From NCBI GenBank assembly GCA_036660615.1, contig JAVXAG010000110.1, forward strand, positions 1-5,761: a stretch of DNA of 5,761 nt, given 5' to 3'. Shown here in pieces: positions 1 to 5,732 of the stretch. The DNA comes from JAVXAG01 sp036660615. Lineage in GTDB: Bacteria; Bacillota; Clostridia; Peptostreptococcales; Anaerovoracaceae. Every line of letters starts with the position of its first letter. Within the stretch, counting starts at the first letter, position 1. The translations under genes were made by a program, and so were the position numbers. Below the pieces are notes generated by a model that saw only the letters and a list, made by a program, of their open reading frames with translations, was not told where the DNA came from and did no database searches.

Positions 1-191
1 ACTGCCGCAGCTTTGGCGGCTCTAACGTTTGCTAGATCGGTATTCTTTCTGGCTTCCTCTAGCTTTCCCGAAAAAATCGGTATTGAAACCGCTACCAGTA
101 TTGCAATAATTGCCACTACTACCAGAAGCTCTGCCAGCGTAAAGCCCTTCTTATTTACCTTGGTATACAAAATTGTTCTTAATTGAAGCAT
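1..191 (-). CDS. pilA: Major type IV pilin (PilA-like), 3' end beyond the window
   Basis: This is the N-terminal part (63 whole codons) of a type IV pilin, the subunit that polymerises into the pilus fibre. The ATG at 191-189 is preceded by GGGAGGG (205-199) seven bases upstream, which fixes the start. The product has a 16-residue basic leader ending in NKKG, then FTLAELLVVVAIIAIL. This is a class III signal peptide, cut by prepilin peptidase between Gly16 and Phe17, with the conserved Glu at mature position 5 (Glu21). The hydrophobic helix runs to about residue 39 and is followed by a charged, then Ala-rich helix (EEARKNTDLANVRAAKAAA), typical of the alpha1 helix of clostridial pilins. It is the last visible gene, 43 bases after pilC, and may also have its own promoter. 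Major-pilin status is inferred from the classical N-terminus and its place after pilC; the globular domain that would confirm it is outside the window. A minor pilin or pseudopilin is the alternative. Confidence 0.9.
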   Translation of the reverse strand, partial: MLQLRTILYTKVNKKGFTLAELLVVVAIIAILVAVSIPIFSGKLEEARKNTDLANVRAAKAAA

Positions 192-228
192 ATCTCATCC
201 CTCCCAAATCAACCAAACGGTAACAAAT

Positions 229-257
229 ATTATATTAAATCATATCGTAAATCTTAA
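229..257 (-). promoter_or_regulatory. Candidate internal promoter for the pilin gene
   Basis: On the minus strand a perfect -10 box TATAAT (234-229) lies 17 bases downstream of TTAAGA (257-252), which matches four of six bases of the TTGACA -35 consensus. The -35 is inside the last codons of pilC and the -10 directly follows its stop codon. Initiation would fall near 222, giving a leader of about 30 bases before the pilA start at 191. A separate promoter would fit the need for far more pilin than machinery protein. The DNA is AT-rich, so a chance match is quite possible. Confidence 0.4.
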
Positions 258-1443
258 ACATAGGCAAATAAACAGCAATTACAATAAACCCTGCAAATAG
301 GGCCATTAGAACCATAATAGTCGGCTCTAACTTTGCAATGGCCTGAGCCGTTGCGTGATCTGCCTCATTATCAAAATACGAACCTATAGTGCCAAGAGTT
401 TCTTCCAGTTCACCGGTTTCCTCTCCTATTGCACACATCTCAGTCAAAGTCTTAGGAAAATGTTTGCATTTTCTCATACATTCCCCTAGTTTCTTACCTT
501 CCTCTATACTCCCAGTCATTCTGGAAGTTTCCAAGCTCAGAACATAGTTGTCCATTATCTTTGCTGTAATCTCCAGTGATTTATGTACCGACAGACCTGC
601 TGTCAAAAGGGCAGCCATAGTATTTGCATACTGACTTGCACCATTTAGTAAAGCAATCTTTCCAAGAATCGGTATATTTAGCTTAAAAGTATTCCAAAGA
701 ATACGACCTTTCTCAGTGTTGCAATAAAGCTTCAGCCCAATTATCACCACCAGAACAACTCCAATAATCAAGAGTATATTCTCTTGGAAAAATACAGACA
801 TTCCAATTAACATCTTTGTAATCATAGGCATATCTCCGCCTAAATCATCAAATATAGATGAAACTGTAGGTATAACCTTTACCATTACTATAATCATAAC
901 TACTATGGCTACCGATATTACAAATATTGGATATGACAGCGCCCTTCTTACTTTTTGACTAGTCTTATATGATTTTTCATAATACTTTTCTAAGGTATTA
1001 AATGAGTTTTCCAAAGTACCTGACTGTTCTCCTGCTCTTACAGTTTCCACAAATGTAATTGGCAACCCCTTACAGTTCTTCTCAAAACTAGAAGCTACGC
1101 TGTTCCCTTGTGACACATCTTCCGCTGAACCAATAAGCATTTTTTTTAGCTTCTTGTCTTCTGTCTGGTCTGCAATCATTTCCATACAAGTAGCAATGGA
1201 AACACCGGATTTTAATATTATGGCAAATTGGGAACACATAACAGAAAGCGCCTTAGTATCTATTTTGGGATTTCCGATTTCTTTAGTCAAAAATCCAGTT
1301 TTTTCTTTGACTGGAGTCACTTTAATTACAATAGGGCAAGTAGACTTTATCTTTTCCACTGCTGCATATTCATCTGCCGCCTGAATAACGCCTCTAACTT
1401 TTGCGCCATCTACTGAAACCGCCTTATATTGATAAGTAATCAA
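235..1443 (-). CDS. pilC: Type IV pilus inner-membrane platform protein PilC (GspF family)
   Basis: PilC is the polytopic membrane protein on which the PilB and PilT motors act to insert or extract pilin subunits. The 402-residue product has the family's usual length and two-repeat build. The first T2SSF domain is at about 67-192 and the second at about 270-395, and each carries the same signature: AGEQSGTLENSF at 137-148 and IGEETGELEETL at 339-350. Membrane segments are visible at about 171-192, 222-240 and 373-395. The soluble N-terminal part opens with YQYKAVSVDGAKVRGVI, typical of PilC/GspF. Translation starts at TTG (1443-1441); no ATG or GTG is available in this frame before the upstream stop codon at 1473-1471, and a purine-rich Shine-Dalgarno stretch precedes the TTG. 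The gene lies 54 bases after pilT and 43 bases before pilA. A type II secretion GspF is the formal alternative; the adjacent pilT argues for a pilus. Confidence 0.96.
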   Translation of the reverse strand: MITYQYKAVSVDGAKVRGVIQAADEYAAVEKIKSTCPIVIKVTPVKEKTGFLTKEIGNPKIDTKALSVMCSQFAIILKSGVSIATCMEMIADQTEDKKLKKMLIGSAEDVSQGNSVASSFEKNCKGLPITFVETVRAGEQSGTLENSFNTLEKYYEKSYKTSQKVRRALSYPIFVISVAIVVMIIVMVKVIPTVSSIFDDLGGDMPMITKMLIGMSVFFQENILLIIGVVLVVIIGLKLYCNTEKGRILWNTFKLNIPILGKIALLNGASQYANTMAALLTAGLSVHKSLEITAKIMDNYVLSLETSRMTGSIEEGKKLGECMRKCKHFPKTLTEMCAIGEETGELEETLGTIGSYFDNEADHATAQAIAKLEPTIMVLMALFAGFIVIAVYLPMFKIYDMI

Positions 1444-1448
1444 TTGTG

Positions 1449-1458
1449 CCTCACTTCC
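1449..1458 (-). promoter_or_regulatory. Ribosome binding site supporting the TTG start of pilC
   Basis: The minus-strand run GGAAGTGAGG (1458-1449) ends five bases before the TTG at 1443. It belongs to a longer purine stretch beginning AGGAAAGG at 1464. The nearest upstream in-frame codons hold no other start before the stop at 1473-1471, so this site supports the non-ATG start. A GTG inside the run (1454-1452) is out of frame and meets a stop after four codons. Confidence 0.7.
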
Positions 1459-1497
1459 TTTCCTACTAAGTTATGTCAAATTGTACCAATTAAATTA

Positions 1498-2547
1498 CTA
1501 GTACAAACAAGTCTTTTTTAGATATGCTTTATCATTGGCTGCTTCTAGTGCAACCTCCGAGGAAATTTTCTTTTCTTTGTATAATTTTATTATTGAATTG
1601 TCCATTGTAACGCTTCCTTCTATTGCAGAAGCCAGCATTGCGGACACCATCTGTGGGGTTTTGCCCTCTCTAATAAGGTTCTTAATGGCTGGTGTAACTA
1701 TCATAACTTCACAAGCAGCCAAACGCCTGGTCTTTTCCTTGTTTATTATCAGCTGCTGTGACAACACTGCCTTGAGACAGGTTGAAAGCTGCATCCTAAT
1801 CTGTGGTTGTCTATCTGCTGGGAACACTCCAACGATACGGTCTATGGAATCCGGTGCTGAGTTAGTATGCAACGTAGCAAATACCAAATGTCCTGTTTCT
1901 GCCGCAGTCAACGCCGTTTCTATGGTGCTAAGGTCACGCATCTCTCCAATGAGTATTACGTCTGGATCTTCACGCAAAATAGCTCTAAGCCCATTATCGT
2001 AGCTCTCAGTGTCCTTACCTATTTCCCTCTGGTTTATTACACATTTATCAGGCTCATACAGATATTCCACTGGATCTTCTAAAGTAATAATATGGTCATA
2101 TCTAGTGTGATTTATCTGATCCAAAATCGCAGCCAAAGTAGTTGACTTTCCGCTACCAGTTTCACCAGTAACCAAAACAATTCCTTTTTGCCATGATGGA
2201 AATTCTCCAATAACCGGTGGCAATCCCAACTCATCCAACTTTGGAATTTTGTTGCTCAAAATACGAAGGGCAATAGAAACATTTCCTTGTTGTCTAAAAA
2301 GGTTGATTCTTACACGCTCCCCCGCAAGAGTTGATGCCATATCCAGTTCACCTATGGTTCCCATTTGGCCATAAGAGCTTCCCGCAAGTTCTTTTGCGTA
2401 GTTCTCACAATCCTCTGCTGTCAGTATTTCTTCACACAGGTCCACAAGTAGTCCATTTTTTCTATATTTGGGAGGTATTCCGCATACAATGTGTACATCA
2501 GAAGCTCCGTCTTCACTGGCTTTCCTTATTAATTCTTCAATATTCAT
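1498..2547 (-). CDS. pilT: Type IV pilus retraction ATPase PilT
   Basis: PilT is the cytoplasmic hexameric ATPase that powers pilus disassembly, and so twitching movement, surface sensing and often DNA uptake. The 349-residue product has the PilT layout. A short PAS-like N-terminal domain contains ASDVHIVCGIPP (15-26). The Walker A is GETGSGKS (128-135), the Asp box ITLEDPVEY (154-162), the Walker B DPDVILIGEMRD (194-205), and the His box runs over about 214-231 (ETGHLVFATLHTNSA). The C-terminal AIKNLIREGK (287-296) corresponds to the PilT signature AIRNLIREGK, which is tied to retraction and is absent from PilB/GspE proteins. There is no tetracysteine zinc site, as expected for PilT. The ATG at 2547 sits 12 bases after the pilB stop and has only a weak purine stretch (AGAAAGA, 2560-2554) overlapping that stop, so translation is probably coupled to pilB. 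Confidence 0.96.
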   Translation of the reverse strand: MNIEELIRKASEDGASDVHIVCGIPPKYRKNGLLVDLCEEILTAEDCENYAKELAGSSYGQMGTIGELDMASTLAGERVRINLFRQQGNVSIALRILSNKIPKLDELGLPPVIGEFPSWQKGIVLVTGETGSGKSTTLAAILDQINHTRYDHIITLEDPVEYLYEPDKCVINQREIGKDTESYDNGLRAILREDPDVILIGEMRDLSTIETALTAAETGHLVFATLHTNSAPDSIDRIVGVFPADRQPQIRMQLSTCLKAVLSQQLIINKEKTRRLAACEVMIVTPAIKNLIREGKTPQMVSAMLASAIEGSVTMDNSIIKLYKEKKISSEVALEAANDKAYLKKTCLY

Positions 2548-2559
2548 CTTTTATCTTTC

Positions 2560-3981
2560 TTAGTCCACACGACTAATAGTTCTGCACACTTCCTCAACAG
2601 TCGTCATGCCACCTTCAATTAATCTATCTGCATTTTCTAGCATTGGAACAAAGTCAGTCTTCATTACCGTTTGCCTAAAGGTTTGTTTGTCTTTTTCTTG
2701 GGTAATGCAGCTCCTAAGCTCATCATTTAGTGTAAGGATTTCAAACACACCCGTTCTGCCCCTGTATCCGGAATGGAAGCACATAGGGCAACCTTTGCCT
2801 TTGAAGAATTTTTTATCTTTGCTCCAGACAATCCCTGCCGCTTGGCACTGTTCTTCTGGTGGCACATATTCTTCTTTGCAGTTAGGGCAAATTTTTCTAA
2901 GTAGTCTCTGGGAAATAATTCCCCTTAGACCTCCTGCAATCAAGTATGGGGCAACGCCCATATCTTTTAGTCTATCTATAGCTGAAACTGCGTCTTCCGT
3001 ATGCATTGTGGATATAACCAAATGCCCAGTCATCGCAGCACGCATTGCTATTTCTGCTGTCTCGCCGTCACGAATTTCTCCGACGCATATTATATCTGGG
3101 TCTTGACGCAAGATAGCTCTCAGCCCTCCTGCAAATGTCAAACCTGTCTTTTCATTTATCTGTACTTGGGTAATTCCCCCAATGTTATACTCTACCGGAT
3201 CTTCTAATGTAATCAAATTTGTTGCTTCTGATTTAAGTTCTTTTATCAATGTGTACATTGTTGAGGACTTACCACTTCCTGTTGGCCCTACAATTAAAAT
3301 TACACCGCTGTTGTGTCTAGTCAAATTATCTAGTTTCTTTGAATCTGTATCTACAATTCCAATGCCTTTTCTATCTAGCATAGAGGCTTCTCTGGAAAGA
3401 ATACGTATTACTATCTTTTCTCCATATATTGTTGGCAATGTTGACATTCTAAGGTCAACGTCGTTGCTCTTTATCCTAATTTCAGCTCTACCATCCTGTG
3501 GAACACGTCTCTCCGAAATGTCCATTTTGCCCATTACTTTTAATCTGGCAATGACCGAATCCTGCAACTCTCTTGGTATCTCAAGTATATTATGTAACCT
3601 ACCGTCAATACGCATACGTATATTCATATTTTCTGCACTAGGTTCAAGATGTATATCACTGGCATTTTCTGTAACTGCACGCTCAATTATGGAGTTTACT
3701 AGTCTTACTGTTGGAGCGCTCTCTCCATCAAATTGATTTTCTTCTTTAGGTTGTTGTGTTTCTCCACTGTACCCCGCTTCTTTTCTCATCTGTGCTATTG
3801 CCCTAGTTGCACCTTCGTTTCCGTACAATGCTCCAATGGCATGGTCTACTGCATTTTCTGAAGCAATCAAAGGAATTACTTTTTTCTTTGTTGCTGTTCG
3901 AACTTCCTCTATTGCCATAAAGTTTAGAGGGTCTTTCATAGCAATAAACAATTTTTCTTTATCTACTTTAACTGGTACAAT
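2560..3981 (-). CDS. pilB: Type IV pilus extension ATPase PilB (GspE family), 5' end lost in assembly gap
   Basis: PilB is the cytoplasmic motor that drives pilus assembly through PilC. The visible 473 codons begin at the gap edge (3981) with no start codon and run to TAA at 2562-2560. Numbered from the in-frame TTG at 3951, the product shows the end of the GspE N-terminal domain (up to about 44), a linker with QQPKEENQ, and the PAS-like domain (ASDIHLEPS, 97-105). The motor core follows: Walker A GPTGSGKS (222-229), Asp box ITLEDPVEY (247-255), Walker B DPDIICVGEIRD (284-295) and a His box at about 304-321. A zinc-binding tetracysteine is formed by Cys355/358 (CPNC) and Cys388/391 (CPMC), a mark of PilB/GspE. 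The frame stays open above 3951 and reads IVPVKVDKEK, which fits the family's N-terminal domain, so TTG 3951 is not the true start. Full-length relatives are about 560 residues, so roughly 80-100 residues are missing. Confidence 0.96.
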   Translation of the reverse strand: MVPVKVDKEKLFIAMKDPLNFMAIEEVRTATKKKVIPLIASENAVDHAIGALYGNEGATRAIAQMRKEAGYSGETQQPKEENQFDGESAPTVRLVNSIIERAVTENASDIHLEPSAENMNIRMRIDGRLHNILEIPRELQDSVIARLKVMGKMDISERRVPQDGRAEIRIKSNDVDLRMSTLPTIYGEKIVIRILSREASMLDRKGIGIVDTDSKKLDNLTRHNSGVILIVGPTGSGKSSTMYTLIKELKSEATNLITLEDPVEYNIGGITQVQINEKTGLTFAGGLRAILRQDPDIICVGEIRDGETAEIAMRAAMTGHLVISTMHTEDAVSAIDRLKDMGVAPYLIAGGLRGIISQRLLRKICPNCKEEYVPPEEQCQAAGIVWSKDKKFFKGKGCPMCFHSGYRGRTGVFEILTLNDELRSCITQEKDKQTFRQTVMKTDFVPMLENADRLIEGGMTTVEEVCRTISRVD

Positions 3982-4081
3982 NNNNNNNNNNNNNNNNNNN
4001 NNNNNNNNNNNNNNNNNNNNNNNNNNNNNNNNNNNNNNNNNNNNNNNNNNNNNNNNNNNNNNNNNNNNNNNNNNNNNNNNN
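3982..4081. other. Assembly gap (100 N)
   Basis: Exactly 100 unknown bases, the conventional placeholder for a scaffold join of unknown length. The pilB frame runs into its low edge without a start codon. At its high edge, 36 bases (4082-4117) follow the stop of the PilW-like gene and contain no recognisable start or ribosome binding site on the minus strand. The missing DNA must hold at least the pilB 5' end and could hold whole genes. Confidence 0.98.
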
Positions 4082-4117
4082 GTTTGCCCTAGCTGTAATG
4101 TGATTTTAATTAATTGG

Positions 4118-4621
4118 CTATATATTAATTGGTTTTATTGTAATTGCCTGTTCTGTATATTCTTTATCCTTATATTTTATAGTTATAGTTGCGTTAAAAA
4201 GTCTTGTGCTTTCATCAAATGCATACTCTATTGACGGTATCAGCTTACTGGTCATAGTTTTGTCTGTCAGCAACGGTATCTCATAGTTTCCTACTGTGCT
4301 TACTGTATAAATTCCATCTTTCTTGTTGGTAAATGTCATTCTATACTTGCTGTTTCCACTTTCAAATGATGCTGATGTTACACCTTCACCACTTTCCACA
4401 TTCTTTGCAAATCTAAATTCATCGGTAACTTTAGTAATTGTAGTAGATATCAAGACTTCTGCCTCTGCTTTTAGGCTTATTGTCTGGTATGAATTTTTAA
4501 CAACAACTACTCCTCCGCCTATTATTATGATTATTAGGCTCAGGATTAAAACTGCCATTAACATCTCAGAAATTGTAAAACCACTTTTGGCCCATTGTCT
4601 GGTCAATCTTTTCTTTTTCAT
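4118..4621 (-). CDS. Minor prepilin, PilW/GspJ-like in position
   Basis: This encodes a 167-residue prepilin. Its class III signal has a basic leader MKKKRLTRQWAKSG, predicted peptidase cleavage between Gly14 and Phe15, then FTISEMLMAVLIL with Glu19 at mature position 5. The hydrophobic helix (about 20-41) is very strong, with a run of five Ile and a GGG break. The rest is a small beta-rich domain (YRMTFTNKKDGIYTVSTVG, ATITIKYKDKEYT) with no recognisable enzyme motif. I chose the ATG at 4621 because GAAGGA lies eight bases ahead of it and the protein then starts with a standard leader. The upstream in-frame ATG at 4678 lies inside the preceding gene and would add 19 residues. The start is four bases beyond the previous stop codon, so the two are probably coupled. 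It probably serves as a minor pilin in an initiation or tip complex; the PilW/GspJ label rests on gene order and architecture, not on close similarity. A pseudopilin is the alternative. Confidence 0.85.
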   Translation of the reverse strand: MKKKRLTRQWAKSGFTISEMLMAVLILSLIIIIIGGGVVVVKNSYQTISLKAEAEVLISTTITKVTDEFRFAKNVESGEGVTSASFESGNSKYRMTFTNKKDGIYTVSTVGNYEIPLLTDKTMTSKLIPSIEYAFDESTRLFNATITIKYKDKEYTEQAITIKPINI

Positions 4622-4625
4622 TGTT

Positions 4626-4976
4626 TTATTCCTTCTTGCTATATGAAACCAAGGACGAATCCTTGTCCGAATATACATTTACGTTAATATTTTTCGATGT
4701 TGCTTCGCCAGTTGAACCAAATTTCACAATCAAATGATTCTCTCCTGTTTCTGGCACGGATTTTTGCTCCATAACTGTCATTCCTTTATAATATGTTTTC
4801 ATTTTTTGTTGGCCGTTATCAACGATTCTGGTTGCTGCCATTATCATTCCAGACAGAAGCAACAATCCTACTGCGGAAATCAAAACTGCGACTAATGTCT
4901 CAGCCAATGTTTCCCCTTTGTTGCTTGCCAGTTTGGTCTGTATTCTTCTATATAATAAAGGTTTGATCTTTTTCAT
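4626..4976 (-). CDS. Minor prepilin, PilV/GspI-like in position
   Basis: This is a short prepilin of 116 residues. A 21-residue basic leader (MKKIKPLLYRRIQTKLASNKG) is followed by ETLAETLVAVLI, so prepilin peptidase would cut after Gly21 and leave Glu22 as mature residue 1 and Glu26 as the conserved Glu5. Most pilins have Phe or Met at position 1; a Glu there is less usual, though GETLAE-type N-termini do occur in Gram-positive prepilins. The hydrophobic helix covers about 27-48. The remaining roughly 68 residues form a small polar domain (NHLIVKFGS, NINVNVYSDKD) and end in SKKE. The ATG at 4976 has AGGAAG (4989-4984) seven bases upstream. It lies 27 bases after the PilX-like gene and four bases before the PilW-like gene. 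A minor pilin role is inferred from the signal and the neighbours; the PilV/GspI assignment is by position and small size only. Confidence 0.85.
   Translation of the reverse strand: MKKIKPLLYRRIQTKLASNKGETLAETLVAVLISAVGLLLLSGMIMAATRIVDNGQQKMKTYYKGMTVMEQKSVPETGENHLIVKFGSTGEATSKNINVNVYSDKDSSLVSYSKKE
4630..4635 (-). promoter_or_regulatory. Ribosome binding site that sets the 4621 start
   Basis: The minus-strand GAAGGA (4635-4630) lies eight bases before the ATG at 4621 and within the last codons of the preceding prepilin gene (Lys-Lys-Glu-stop). It favours the 4621 start over the ATG at 4678 and implies coupled translation of the two minor pilins. Confidence 0.7.
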
Positions 4977-5003
4977 AATATCACTTCCTGTTGGTTACTT
5001 TGG

Positions 5004-5633
5004 CTAACCTTTAGTTATTGTCCCTTTGGTCCATTTGAATGTAGTCGTCTTTGTAATGGTCTTTGTTGTTGTTTCCCCATCGGGTGACTTTTCAATTACC
5101 TCAACACTTCTTGTATCGGTGATTGCTGGTATGGACAAAGTGCAAAGGTAGACATCTTTTAATTTTGTATCTTCTATATAAAGTTTTATTGTAACCGAAT
5201 AATCACTGTTCATCTTAAAATCGCCTCTTACTGACTTCACCCTATTGGTGTAAGTCGAATTGGAAAGTGAAAGTGAAAGTGTATCTGTAAATTCTGTTTT
5301 ATTTTTGTAATTAAAAAGCTCTATGGCCGCCTTGCTTAGTTCGTCGCTGAATGCTCCATTGCCCACCAGTTTTGCAGTCTTTGTTGGTGTCCCATCATTG
5401 ACTGTAACAACTTCATATAGAAAACTCTCTCCGTCGATTTCGTCTCTAACAACTTGGGCTGCCGAAGTGACAGTATAGTAGCTTTGTTGCAATTCGTCTA
5501 TGCCTGCAAGCCGTCCTCCGGAGGCTGAACCTGCCGCCAAAACAACTGATCCCGCAACAGCACAAAGCAAGAAGAATAGTAATGCTAATAAAATTGTCGC
5601 TCCGTTTTGAGCTTTTATTTTTTGTTTTAGCAT
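5004..5633 (-). CDS. Membrane-anchored pilus accessory protein, PilX/GspK-like, without Glu5
   Basis: This is the first gene of the operon, with an ATG at 5633 and a perfect AGGAGG (5648-5643) nine bases upstream. The 209-residue product has a short basic start (MLKQKIKAQNG), then one hydrophobic segment at about 12-35 (ATILLALLFFLLCAVAGSVV). The layout is that of a class III signal with cleavage after Gly11, but mature position 5 is Leu16, not Glu. GspK and many PilX-type minor pilins, which cap the pilus tip, also lack this Glu. The remainder looks extracellular and beta-rich (YSVTIKLYIEDTKLKDVYLC). The last 23 residues are Thr/Lys-rich, with 11 Thr and 5 Lys. A Leu-Ser repeat encoded by a hexanucleotide repeat lies near the middle. 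The role as a tip or initiation minor pilin is inferred from the N-terminus and the two prepilin genes just downstream. A non-cleaved membrane protein is the alternative. Confidence 0.75.
   Translation of the reverse strand: MLKQKIKAQNGATILLALLFFLLCAVAGSVVLAAGSASGGRLAGIDELQQSYYTVTSAAQVVRDEIDGESFLYEVVTVNDGTPTKTAKLVGNGAFSDELSKAAIELFNYKNKTEFTDTLSLSLSNSTYTNRVKSVRGDFKMNSDYSVTIKLYIEDTKLKDVYLCTLSIPAITDTRSVEVIEKSPDGETTTKTITKTTTFKWTKGTITKG
5263..5280. repeat. Hexanucleotide tandem repeat, three copies
   Basis: GAAAGT is repeated three times on the plus strand inside the PilX-like gene. On the coding strand it reads as alternating Leu and Ser codons (the LSLSLS stretch). The six-base unit is a multiple of three, so copy-number change would lengthen or shorten the protein by two residues without a frameshift. 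Three copies is few, and this may simply be a beta-strand. Confidence 0.75.
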
Positions 5634-5677
5634 CTACTTCTACCTCCTACCTATAGCCAAATATACAAACTTACTTT

Positions 5678-5706
5678 ATTATAACAAATTAATACAAAAT
5701 AATCAA
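5678..5706 (-). promoter_or_regulatory. Likely sigma-A-type promoter of the pilus operon
   Basis: On the minus strand TTGATT (5706-5701, four of six consensus bases) is followed, after exactly 17 bases, by a perfect TATAAT (5683-5678). Transcription would begin near 5671, about 38 bases before the ATG at 5633, leaving room for the AGGAGG site. It is the only stretch with a good promoter ahead of the first gene, and no gene lies between it and the window edge. A 13-bp inverted repeat overlaps it. Confidence 0.7.
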
Positions 5707-5732
5707 TGTTATGGCAAAATTTGTATTAATTT
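5686..5732. repeat. 13-bp perfect inverted repeat over the operon promoter
   Basis: The arm AAATTAATACAAA (5686-5698) is exactly complementary to TTTGTATTAATTT (5720-5732), separated by 21 bases. The inner arm lies wholly in the spacer between the -35 and -10 boxes and the outer arm lies upstream of the -35, so the arms flank the -35 box. This is a plausible site for a dimeric or looping regulator. As RNA it would be a weak, GC-poor stem and not a terminator. The AT-rich background makes chance more likely than it would be in balanced DNA. Confidence 0.6.

Noticed and set aside
1474..1479. Perfect TTGACA on the minus strand between pilT and pilC
   Set aside because: No -10-like sequence lies 15-19 bases downstream; that stretch is the purine-rich ribosome binding region of pilC.
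2606..3736. Long plus-strand open frames opposite pilB (2606-3106 and 3182-3736)
   Set aside because: They lie exactly antisense to strongly conserved PilB motifs, show no family likeness, and lack a sensible operon context. They are shadow frames.
4109..4132. Direct repeat ATTAATTGG (4109-4117 and 4124-4132) near the gap
   Set aside because: A 9-bp AT-rich repeat spanning the stop codon of the PilW-like gene. There is no sign of a mobile element or attachment site, and it is too short to explain the assembly break.
3836..4234. Plus-strand open frame running through the N block
   Set aside because: It stays open only because the unknown bases encode no stop; both ends are antisense to pilB and the PilW-like gene.
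4622..4678. Upstream ATG at 4678 as the start of the PilW-like prepilin
   Set aside because: It overlaps the preceding gene and puts 19 extra residues ahead of a normal leader, while the ATG at 4621 has a well-placed GAAGGA site.
4993..5009. Small hairpin (GGTTA/TAACC, 7-base loop) at the end of the PilX-like gene
   Set aside because: A 5-bp stem with no U-tract is too weak for a terminator, and downstream genes of the same operon follow at once.
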